A stretch of DNA of 64,000 bases. Source: Nematostella vectensis. Lineage: Eukaryota; Cnidaria; Anthozoa; Actiniaria; Edwardsiidae. Below are positions 1 to 12,100 of this stretch, piece after piece (position 1 is the first letter of the stretch; each line of letters begins with the position of its first letter). Position numbers and translations under genes: made by a program. The notes beneath the pieces were generated by a model. That model was not told the DNA's origin and did no database searches. It worked only from the letters and a program-made list of their open reading frames with translations. The stretch is taken from NCBI RefSeq assembly GCF_932526225.1, contig NC_064037.1, positions 5,282,703 through 5,346,702 on the forward strand, read 5' to 3'.

Positions 1-476
1 TAATACATGAGATGTAATCATTTCAGTAGCTATTTTCATGGCCACCACTTAGACCCAAATAGCTTACTGCGTATGTACAGGCATGCAGCTCAGGGTAGGT
101 ACACGGGTTGTGCCCCTCCCACTCAACCACTGAAGGCACTCAATTTCTCAAAGATGCGACTAACTCCAGCTAAAAAGATGCGACTGACTCCACCTGATAA
201 TGGGCGTTGATGCTATAGATGACTTAAAAGAAGCGAAAAAGCTTTTCTATCTTCTTCTTGCAAGAAAAGCGCAACATGAGAAAAAGGAGAAAAGAAAGAG
301 AGCGAGAAAGACAGCGAATCAGATATGAGCGAGGATTTTGATGACGCAGAATGAGCGCTTATAGCATTAAAACGTTTTGATCATATTTTAGATATGGAAC
401 ATAAGCATTTTTGCTCGGAGGGAGCGCAGCGACCGGAGAGCAAGTCTAATCTTGGTATGGCATATGCGAAAAGCTG

Positions 477-898
477 ATTTTTCGTGTCCACACCACAGGC
501 TTCCCAATCGGCTGATTTGTATTTTTATTTCATGCTGATCAGTGGTCCTTTTCGAGAACCCCCTGTACTGAAACATGTTCGTCCCGTACTCCGAGCATTC
601 ACTTTCTAATAGAAACTTCTAGTATAATATTATATAGCGGAAATCATAAAAAGATGTATCTAGGGTGTACTCGCGCATGCGCGAGTTTCATATAGTGGAT
701 GCAATTTTTCGTCTCCACGCCACAGGTTTCCCAGTCGGCTGATTTGTATTTTGATTTCATGCTGATCAGTGGTCCTTTTCGAGAACCCCCTGTACTGAAA
801 CATGTTTGTCCCGTACTCCGAGCATTCACTTTCTATTAGAAACTTCTAGTATAATATTATATAGCGGAAACCATAAAAAGATGTATTTAGGGTGTATC
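477..898. repeat. Direct duplication, two diverged ~195-bp copies
   Basis: Two copies of one segment start near 481 and 708 (period about 227 bp). They share long blocks such as CATGCTGATCAGTGGTCC and AGTATAATATTATATAGCGG with a few substitutions. No open frame spans them. They look like a dispersed repeat that duplicated locally; the family is not recognised. Confidence 0.75.
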
Positions 899-1854
899 CA
901 GGTTTGCATTGTATAGATAAAACGTGGCTAAATACGTATCCTGGACTCCTGGATGTGTGTATGCCAAAAAACTGCCCCAAGCCGAGACAAGTTTTAACTT
1001 TAAAAACTAAGAAGTATGATTTAACACTTCGTCAAATTATATAGTAGAGAAAACACCCAAAGAAATCAGTGATTCTCCTTTTAAAATTCAAACACTTTGA
1101 CCCCCCTTTAGACCTTGGCAATTTCTCGAAGCCCCCCCCCTCCCCACAGTATCCCTACGCCCCCCCCCCCCCCCCTCGGGATAATAAATAAATTTTTCCT
1201 TACTTTCCATAATATCTGTGACTGCACATCCCCTCCACATCTAATCATGATTGTTTGTTATGGTTATCAGACTTCACCTTTTCTTTTCTAGACATACAAT
1301 GCCTTTAATTAAATAATTTATTTTGTTTAATAAAATAAGACTACAGGCAATTTGTTTTTGTTCTATTTCTCTTATAAAACAAACAGAGAAACCATGAAAC
1401 AAAGGGTTAATGATCAGCCAAGACGGTGGCTGCAAAGAAAAGGGGGTATTGCATAAATCTGGCTTTTGGAAAATGTGCGAACTGCCCCACACAAATCTAA
1501 AAGAATATAAACCTTGCAATTGAATACCTTAAATGACGTAATAGCATAAGTCCAGGGTTATAATAATAGCCCTTTTCTAGAATAGCGTAGGTTAGGCTGG
1601 AATTTCTTGTACGTAGGAGAAATGATCTGTTAATCTGGAGTGAAGTTTCTGTTATTTAGTATATATACATGTGGTTGTAACTTAGTTCAGTACGCATTTA
1701 CGGATAGACGGAATCGGATAGTGATGATTGTACGGTTATTAAACGTCGGCCATAATAAACACGGAAAACTCAGCCGAGAGTTGTAGTTAGTGAACCAGCA
1801 AGCAAATGAGAGATAAGGCTTTCACAACAGCGCACAACAACACTTATTTAAAAA

Positions 1855-2425
1855 ATGGCTTCCGCTGAGGCGATGTTGTCTTTTTTGTTGCAAATGGTGG
1901 GAAATAGTGCCCAAAAAAGAGCTTCGACCGCGAGACAAAGGGCTATTAGGAGAAGAAATGCATATATGATGAGGCGGCGGAGAATTTCTTTTGCTTTTTT
2001 TGTTGTTGTTGTTGTTTTGGTCGCTTATTTACAGCAGCTTCCCGTACGAGATGTTTGGGTACGGTCGCGATCAATCTGGGCCAGTCGTCAGGAGCAATGG
2101 GAGGATGGTCAGGATTTTTCCTAGTGCATTCCTTCAGCCGTTGCTGAATGCCTCCCTCCCTCCCCTCCCCTCCCCCACACACACACACTTGCTCAATAAA
2201 AGGAGAGTCTCCTCGTGTCCCAACGTCCGCCCCCTCTTCGTGCACTCATTTTTGGCCGCCATCTCGGTTACACACGGTTTAAACTACCTCGCGTGGTAGT
2301 TTAGTTTAAACACGTTTTAGACCTGTTTAGTTGGGGGAGCGTGCGGTGTGAACGGTCCAAATTTTAAACACGTTTAGTTAAACAACCTTTAATCATATTT
2401 AACTTTCTGGTGTGAATGGGGTATT
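1855..2425 (+). pseudogene. Possible truncated PIF/Harbinger-like transposase remnant
   Basis: An 89-codon frame from the ATG at 1855 is very basic early (residues 20-45 are rich in Arg) and contains an RDVWVRSR stretch of the kind seen near the N-terminus of PIF/Harbinger transposases. It ends at 2124 without any DDE core. Downstream DNA contains GTGTGAACGGT (near 2348) and GTGTGAATGGGG (near 2410), wording often seen at Harbinger or ISL2EU-type ends. No second terminal repeat was found. The assignment is weak. Confidence 0.28.
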
Positions 2426-2485
2426 GAAATTCCTGGTTCCCGAAGATGGCTGAGAAAAGGCAAGCGATTCTGAATTTTTCGATAT

Positions 2486-2627
2486 CGGGGCCGTAGCAGG
2501 GGCTGGGGGCACTGGGGGCATGTGCTCCACCAGTAAGGGCGTGGCTGTTCCCCCTCCTCCAAATTTTTCTTAATGTTTCTGTATTGTGCACCCCTCCCCG
2601 CAATCTTACGTGGCCAGCTACGGCTAT
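2486..2627. mobile_element. Degenerate MITE, GCCGTAGCAGG-ended family (copy A)
   Basis: The left end reads CGGGGCCGTAGCAGG and the right end CCAGCTACGGCTATG, an imperfect inverted repeat. Internal wording (GGGGGCACTGGGGGCA, CTTAATGTTTCTG) matches the better-preserved copies at 5586-5756 and 50324-50481. No clear target duplication remains here. It is non-coding. Confidence 0.55.
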
Positions 2628-3150
2628 GCGGTTTGGAAATTTTTCCGTTACTTTTATTGTCATTGTAGCAGATATTTCACGTTCGGTGATAATTCACATT
2701 CTGTCACTCTTAAAGATTTTACGGTGTTAAACAAGCAAGAGAAAATATTCAATTCCAACTTAATTCAATTCAGAATCGCTTGCCTTTTCTCAACGAATGA
2801 TAACTTTGAAGTCACTGGGTTGACAATAAATTGAATAAATAGAAAACTGTCGGGCATTTAGTACATTGAGGACCTTTCCCGACTGTCGGCATTTAGCCAC
2901 TGCGTTAAAATTATCTCCGTGATTCGTATAATTGCTAAAAAAAAATTGTCCGTGATTCGTTGATTACTTACCCCGGAAACCCGGGAAGGGGTTACCTTTG
3001 TTAGACTCTAACCCAGTCTCTAGCGTCTTGAAGCTAGGAACGCCTAGCGAAAATAAACATCTTTTTTGTTATATTTTTTTGTTAAAAGAAAGTAACTAAG
3101 TTGCTTTGTTTCTTCTTCCTATCATTATTGATTTTTCCATAAGTCAAGTG

Positions 3151-6100
3151 ATGGTTCTACCAAATTACTTCAACTCTCGCTACGGATGGTTTCTTCGATC
3201 TTTTGGTCGCGTTTCTCCTCGAAGAAAGCACTCTACGAACGATTTCAACACTTTGGCCCGACCAAGGAGAATTTGGATCTTGGCCTCTTTGGGTATAATT
3301 AGTTCTAGTTTAGCGTATTTTTTCCTACCATCTCGAGAAGATGTTCAATGTGAGCAAGAAAACGAGGCTAAAGACAAAAAACGACGAAAATGTAAGCACA
3401 GTAATGACGTATCCTTTATTAGTAATGACGTATCCACTATCACGTTTTAAAATAATATTGTTTTAAATAATCCAAACTCCACCCAAAGTTCGTGATTTAC
3501 CCAAGCGTTTACGTGCCGTTTTGTCTTAAGTGTGCCAAACCTTTTCGCAAATCGGGAGACTTTGACAAACCTTGGACACTGATGTTTAGTCATAGCTGTT
3601 ACTAACTAGCGTTAGGCGGGTGTCACAAGATTTTGGACTTTATCACAAGCCTAATTTATGCTTTCCCATTGTTGCCATATATTAAACGGTAACCTATAGA
3701 TGTTGAGCTTTGTTTGCGAGGCAAAACAAGACAAACACCCGGGTTACTCAACAATAACATTTAAGTTAAAGATATTAGAGTAAAATGACAATTAGCATTG
3801 AATATTATCCTCGTAATTTACAAAACATATCAAACAAAAGGAACGGCACTATAAAATAATCGTATGAAATTAATTTCATACGTATATATATAAAGAAAGG
3901 AGAACTCACCTCAAACATGTCCACTCTTAGCAAGAGACAAACAAGAGTGGTGACCAGTACATCTGATGACAGCAATAAATGCCATTGATATGCCATCTTT
4001 GTTTTGATTCATGACAGTTCAACGACTTTTCACCAGGGGAGGGTTCGAGTCAATTGTCCTTGGATGTACATTCCAAATAATGAAAAACCTTTCTCTAGCC
4101 AAAAATTGCTAACAAATTACAATCGATGACAATAACTTTAGTCATGGAAAGCATAAAATTCCTTATTTTCAAAGAATCTTATTTATGTGAGAAAGTTTAT
4201 ATATTCTCTGTATTCGCCCACATTGGCTCTCCCTCTCAGTGTCAAACATTTTAGCTATCTGTGCATGTGATATCAACTCTTGTCCACTACTTACTGTATC
4301 AACACCAAGATGTTGCATATGGATACACTATCCTTTTAACTCTAAAAAGTTCACAGTGTAAAGTATACAAAGTTTATATCCATTTATAAAGAAACTAACT
4401 GCTCAGCTTTGAAAACTCACACAAACGTGGAAATAAAGCCTTGATAATAAATGCAGCACCAACTTGACATTGACTTCATCACTCACTTTACTTCTCTCTA
4501 CTTTATTTAAAACTGCAAATGTCAAGAGGGATAGCAAATGGTCAATTTTGAGGAATTCTGAAATGGCGAGAGGGCTGTTTTTAAAATCTGTGAAATTGAG
4601 ATCTTGCTTATTTCTTTTGAATGATTTGAGAATGAGAAATTGAATCTATAAAATCAGTGAATTTGGGATGCCTTAAAATTTTGTGTAAAAATCAAAATGT
4701 TCTGGGGACCATTTTTGCCACCTCTTCAAGAGATATATGCAACACTGTGCAACTGTCTGCCATACAACATTTTAGTTAGAACTTCATTAGTTTTGATTGT
4801 GTTAATTTGTTCCATTCAGATATTAATAGTGTCTCTTCACTGTTTCTAAGGTTGAAAATTGGGTATTATACTGTTAATCCTTGGGGGTGGACTCCATAAA
4901 GACAGAAGCAAAATTATCAGTAAAATCACAGGGGCGGATCTAGCTATTCGCTAAAGGGGGGGTTTGGCTCAGTGACAAAGGGGGGAGGAGGTAGTTTTTT
5001 GTTACGTATGGCTTTCTGGCAGCCCAAAAGGGCCTCCCCCTAGATCCGCTACTGAATCAATTTTAGCCCCAAGAGATAGCCTTTTAGGTGTGGTCAACAG
5101 CAATTCTCTGCTTAAAAGATAGCAATTGAGTGTAGTCAAGCACTGAAAACACATGTTCAGTTTTCAATATTTTTTTTGCTGAATATATAGACTGATCACC
5201 CCTATCTACTTTTGTGGAAAACCCTCCCGCCCCCTGCTCCCAGATATACAAGCTGATGTTATTTGCAACTTGACATTGCCTCTGTTTCCCAGTCATCTAA
5301 ATTGTCATGTGCTATCAAGGAAGCCCAGGTGTACATATCACAGCTTCAGGTTGAGACTGGCACGCCTGGCCTAGTAGCTGCCGTCAGTGTTGATGGCACA
5401 CTGGTCTGGAGTGAGGGGCTTGGGCTTGCTGATGTAGAGAACCATGTAAAGTGCTCTCCTAAATCTGTGATGAGGATAGCTAGCATCAGTAAATCACTAA
5501 CAGCTGCTGCAGTTGGTAAGTTGAGACTTGAACCTGAACATTTTTACAATCCCCCTTAAAAAAGCCTTATTATATCATTTGTACTCAGAGCCGTAGCAGG
5601 ACATGTAAGATTGGGGGGGGGGGGGGGGACATCACAGAAACATTAAGAAAATATTTGGGGACACATCCACACACCCCCTGGTCATTTCCTTATAATTTTT
5701 TAAAATATTGGGGGTGGGCACGTTCCCCCAGTGCCCCAACCCCTGCTACGGCCCTGGTACTCAGAGATCTATGCAGCCCTAGAATTTATTCTGCTGCCTA
5801 GTTAAGATAAAGAGGGGAAAGTGCGATGGGGTGTGACAGCTCCAAATGGGTACTAGGCCTTATATTATGGCAGGAGATAATTTGGGATTTTAGCTCTCAT
5901 ACATTTCCTCTAAATTTTCAGTAAAAAAAGAGGGGGGGTGTGGCCGCCGTCTCGCTTTCTTGTCACATAAATCACAAATTCGATCAAAGGACAACTCATA
6001 ACTCGACCAAAATTGGTTCCTATTAATCAACAAATACGTACATATCAATTACAGAAATATAACATAACATAAGCAGTAAAAATACGGAAAACTAAACGAA

Positions 6101-9100
6101 ATCAAATAATTTACAAGGTAGTTGTGGCCTTCGCTTACACAAACATGCAATGGCTCTCCCGGTCACGAGATCTAACCGATATTTGTTCGCGCGCTCGCGC
6201 ACTAATCGGCAGCTGTCCGTAACACCCGGCCCCAACAGGAGACCAACAGGGCGACTGTTCCTGAACATAACTAACCTATAACAATCTTAACACAGTTGTA
6301 TATTTAAGTGTCCGTATCGGCATCTCCCTCCAAGACACAGAGCTTGTCCACAGGTCTCAGTACGACAGACGATTTCGTCTTCACTCTCGCCTGTCGTACG
6401 CACCCGTCTCTTCCGCGGTAGACCGCTGTTACGCGACTAAGATCCCATGAACCTCTTGGCTTGGTGTCGTCCACAACGAGGATCATATCTCCAACTGCCA
6501 CATTACGCCTCACACGCTTCCACTTGGACCGGGTCTGTAGTAAAGGGAGATATTCCCGGACCCAGCGTCGCCAGAACTGGTCAGCACAGTATTGAACTTG
6601 CCTCCAACGTCTACGCCTATACACATCTTCCTTCCTGAACACTCCTAGGGGTAAAGATGCACCCGCTCTAAGCAACAGAAGATGATTTGGCGTGAGAGCC
6701 TCAGCATCCTTTGTATCATCCGAGATCGTCGTCAACAGACAACCATTCACAATTGCTTCAACTTCACAGAACAATGTAGTCAATCCCTCTTCGTCTTAAT
6801 GTTGTTGCTTGAGCAAAGCTCTCAGAACCTTGCGCACCGTCCTGATGGGTCTCTCCCACACACCTCCCATGTGTGACGCGGCAGGAGGGTTAAAGACCCA
6901 GCGAACCTCTTGCTGCATCAGGTAATCTTGTATATCTTGCTGATTCCAATCAGCGATGGCCTCTCTCAACTCTTTCTCAGCACCTGTAAAATTAGTGCCG
7001 TTGTCAGACCTCATCTCTTGTGGGGCACCTCTCCTAGCAATGAAACGCCGCAACGAGTTTATGAACGACGGCGTGTCCATGTGGTGAGTCACTTCAAGAT
7101 GTACGGCTCGGGTGGTGAGGCACGTAAACATGACTCCATAACGCTTAACTTCGCTTCTTGACCTCTTGATCATGAAGGGACCAAAGCAGTCTACGCCGAC
7201 ATACGAAAACGGTGGACTGTCTGGTGTCACCCTGTCCCATGGCAAATCCGCCATTCTTTGTTCGCACGGAGATTGCTGTCTACATCTGCAACTGAAACAC
7301 GACTTCAAGACCCGACGTACGGTCTCCCTTCCCTTTACCGGCCAGAATCTCTGGCGTATCATTCCTAGGACGTGCTCCCTTCCGCTGTGACCTGATATCT
7401 CGTGATAGTGTCTGACGATCAGGTCCACGATGTGGTGGTGCCTCGGTAAGATCATGGGCGACTTGACATAAGTGCCTAAAGGAGCGTGCTCTAGTCGACC
7501 ACCAACTCTCAGCAAACCGTCGATGACAACAGGATCTGAATCGCTGATGAGGCTAGACTTCTTCACATACTTCTTCCTTGCTTTCATTTCTGGTGGATCA
7601 GACCTGCTCGCATTGAGATCATCGAGCTCCCTGCGGAAGTGTCGTTGCTGAACAAATCTAACGACGCAGAACTCAGCATTTCTCATCTCGGTCAGGGAAA
7701 TCGGGCCAGTCGATGGCACTTCCGCGTTACCTCCTTCCTTCTTGGAGCGGGCCTTTGCCATCAACCAGGCTTTGAACCTTAACAGCCATGCCCCTCCTTT
7801 CTTAAGGTCGTACAACGAAGAGTATCTCTTTATGAAATCTCCCACAACGTCAGGGGCTTCGCCAGTTGTGACCGCATGCACTTGCACCTGCCTTTTCACT
7901 TCCAGATCCTCTTCACTAGATCCCCTAGCGCTTCAGGTAACTTGGGCCACTCATGCTCTTCCTTCCACAGGAATTCCGGGCCATGTATTCATCGACCACT
8001 CTTCAGCATCTCATCTGCAGACAGGCCGCGTGACGCGTCGTCAGCTGGGTTATGTGAAGTGCTTACATATCGCCAGTTTGCAGGGGATGACCCATCATGG
8101 ATTACTCCGAGGAGGTTCGCTACAAATGTGTGGAAACGCTTAGAATCATTATTGATATACCTCAGAACAGCCGTGCTGTCAGTCCAAAAGAACGAGCCAC
8201 TTATGCGAACATCCAATTCCCTCCGGCACATCTTATCTAGCCTCACTGCAACGGTTGCTGCTGGCAATTCTAAGCGAGGAATAGTCATCTTCTTGACGGG
8301 TGCCATATGGGACTTACCGATCACTATTGAACAATGAACTTTTCCTTCAGCATTCGTCTGTCTTAGATAGCTCACAGCACCGTACCCTAGCTCCGAGACG
8401 TCTGCGAAATGGTGTAGTTGGGCATCAACTACTTTCCCAAAGTCCGCTGGTTTATGACAACGGCTCACTCTAAGTCCGTTCAACGTCTTGAGCTCATCTA
8501 GCCACTTGTTCCATCTCACCAGGTAGTCTCCAGTAATCTCGTCGTCCCATCCATAGTCATTCCGACATAGATCTTGCAATAGCACCTTTGCTGGTAGGAT
8601 GAACGGACTTGCAAAGCCCAAGGGGTCGTACACCGATGACACTACACTTAAAAGGCCCCTGCGAGTGGCTGGTCTATTCTTCTCACTGATACTAAACGTA
8701 AGCTCATCTGCCTCTACATCCCAACGGACACCTAGGGCGCGTTCAGAAGGAAGTTCATCCGCGTGTAAATCAAGATTCTTCACGTTCTTTGCACGAGCAT
8801 CAGAGGGGATTTTCTCTAGGACCTCACGTCTGTTGCTAACCCACTTCGTCAAGTTGAAGCCCCCTTTTGTCAACAGACGTGTCAGTTCATCACTCAGCAA
8901 CACCGCCTTTTCAATACTGTCAACAGACCTTAGGCAATCATCGACGTAGAAGTTATTACGCACAGTCTTAACCGTCTCTTCGTCGAATTCTCGTGCGTTA
9001 TCGTCTGCTGTCTTAAGTAATGCATAGTTAGCACAGTTTGGAGACCAGATCCAACCAAACAGATGAGTAGCCATGCGGTTATCTTCTGGAGGTCTGTCAA

Positions 9101-12100
9101 AGTTATTATCTGGAAACCACAGAAAGCGCAGCGCGTCTCTGTCGTCCGGCGTGACTCTAACCTGGTTGTACATTGCCTCTATGTCGCTCATCATGGCTAC
9201 AGGTTCTTCTCTGAATCTCATTAGTACACCAACAAGCTTGTTAGTAAAGTCCGGACCGCGTAACACTTGTTCATTGAGTGAAGTACCTCGATACTTGGCT
9301 GCGCAGTCAAACACAAGGCGTGGTTTGTCAGGCTTGTGTTGACTGGTTACGAAATGGTGAGGGATGAACCAAAGCTTCCCGTCGTTCCGCTGCAAACCGT
9401 CATCAGCCACCTTCTCGGCGTACCCCTTCTCGAGCAGGGTCTCGGTGGCGCTGCTATACTTCTTCTTCATCTCCGGATCCCGTTCAAGCTTTCTTTTTGT
9501 GAGACGGAGACGATGCTCTGCCATTGGCCTGTTGTTAGGTAGTCCATACCTCTCGTCCTTCCATGGAATGGAAACCTCGTAGTGACCGTCGTTCAATTGC
9601 GCGGATCTCTCATATATACCAAGCGCCTTCCGATCACTTTGGGACATAACAGTCGCGTCATCCGCTATCGACTCACTAAATTCGATGTCCACATACTTGT
9701 TGAACTGTTCTGACAGCACCTTGTCTGTGCGGAGGAAGTTCACTGTGCGTCTATTCTCATCACACCTTCCCATAGGACCGTTTATCGTCCATCCGAACTT
9801 AGTCTTGACAGCATAAGGACCACCGACAACTCCCTGACTCACTTCGTCTGGTTGCAACATCGCCGCATTGTCCTGTCCAACTAAAAGCTCGACGCATTCG
9901 TTCAAACGCTTTGGAAGTTTGATGCCGGACAGATGTGGCCACCTATCAACATCTTCTTGACTTGTGATGACATCATCCCCGATGTTCAGCGAACGCATGC
10001 TCAGCACCTCAGGAAGCTCCATCATTACAACCTCGTCCAAGTCCATCATCTCCAAGCTTACCCAAGATGATGCAATCACGTTGTCTTCTTTCTCGATTGT
10101 CGACAGGGAAACCTCGATTGGGGAGCCTTCTACACCAAGATCGTTCATCAACTTCTGGCTGCACCAGGTGGATGTAGAACCGCTGTCCAACAGCGCGTAC
10201 GTTTCCACGATCCTTTCTTTTCCTCGGCTTTAACCTTGACCGGAACGATTGGCAAAGCTTTTTTCCCGGCCCCAGTCACTGTTCCTAGGCCGACGAATTC
10301 ATCAGAAAATGCTCGGGGCTCTCCTTGACGCTCCGTTCGATGACTTACTTGCTGATCTTTCAGAACAAATTCACCTAATGCATTATGAAGACACTCAAGA
10401 TGTTTCCGTGTCAGCTGACAGTCCGGTTTCTTGCATCCTTTGGGCCATCGGCAGCCTCCAGCAAAATGGGTAGAAGAGAAACAGTTTTCACAAAATTTCT
10501 TCTGTCGTACAAAATCTAGCTTCTCTTTGCTGGTCTTCGCCTTAAACTCTCTACAATCTTCTACTCTATGGTTGGACTGACAAAGATAGCACTTAAGCCT
10601 TGGCGACACAATGTCAGGCGACGACCGTCTTTCAGGTGGACGCTGCAGAGGCTTGTCTTCCGAGCGACCGAGTTCCGGAGGTTTTGCGCCGATACTGAAG
10701 TTCTGTCTTCGTGGGGGGTTCTTGATTCCCTTCTTCGTGATGTCTTCTCCTGAGCTGGGCTTCTTCACGTCCATCAGACTTCCATACACAGGGTCATTCT
10801 TCCCCTTAGCTGGGCTTCTTCACGTCCATCAGACTTCCATACACAGGGTCATTCTTCCCCTTAGCTGGGCTTCTTCACGTCCATCAGACTTCCATACACA
10901 GGGTCATTCTTCCCCTTAGCTGGGCTTCTTCACGTCCATCAGACTTCCATACACAGGGTCATTCTTCCCCTTAGCTGGGCTTCTTCACGTCCATCAGACT
11001 ACCATACACAGGGTCATTCTTCCCCTTAGCGACACAACGCACCAGAGCGTGCACGTCAGCAACGTTGGGATCTCGCCCCGTCTCGCGTATTTCTTGCACC
11101 TTTGTCTGCCAGCGCGACTTCACAAACCCCGGTAGGCGACCTAGAATCTGGAGTAGTCTAGACTCAGTATTTATCTGCATCAACCGTCCAGCAACCCTCA
11201 AGCTGGTCTCACAGTTTTCTAAATCATCAGCTAAATCATTCAAAGCTTCTCTGTCATTAGCATGGATAGGTGGACCGTCAGCAACCTTGCTTATCCATGC
11301 GTTGGTGACCACGAAGGCATCACCAAACCTTTCTTTTAGCAGTCTCTTAGCCTTGGAATAACCTTCTTCTGGATCCATCATGACGCAGCACGAGGTGACA
11401 TCACGTGCTTTGCCGGTACACGACTGAGATAGAAGGTGCAAGCATCGCTAGTACAACTCTCCACATTCACTTGAAATGACCGCATGAACGCAAAATAATT
11501 CAATGGGTTCCCATCGAACAAGGTCAAAACAGGGCGTGGCAGTCTCTGCGCTCTTATCTGTCTCTCTACCTGGTCATGAACTTTCACTAGCGACTTAAGC
11601 ATCTGCGCACCAGATTGCAGGGGTGAAGCACTGCATGATGGGGATTGTGGTATAAACGCTGGCGCATTGGAATTGAGAGGGGTAGACTGTATTGGCCTTG
11701 GGGAATTCTTATCAGGAATGGGTACCCTGTGGTCTTGTTGCGAAGGACCTGGGAATGGGTCCTCACCTTCATTTGCTAAAGGGATAACTGAATCATTGTT
11801 ACTTTGCTTGGGCAAAGTACTGATAGGGGCCTCGGGAACCTCAACCATATTGGGATCCCTGTGGTCTTGCCGCGAAGAAACTGGGAATGGGTCCTCACCC
11901 TCATTTGCTAAAGGGATAACTGAATCATTGTTACTTTGCTTGGGCAAAGTACTGATAGGGGCCTCGGGAACCTCAACCATATTGGGATCCCTGTGGTCTG
12001 TGATAGGGGATGGAATAGACTCCACCCTTTTCCCTTCACATCCTACACTACCCCCTTCATTAACGGCCCTCCCGTGTTTCTGCAGCTCGTACTACATAAA

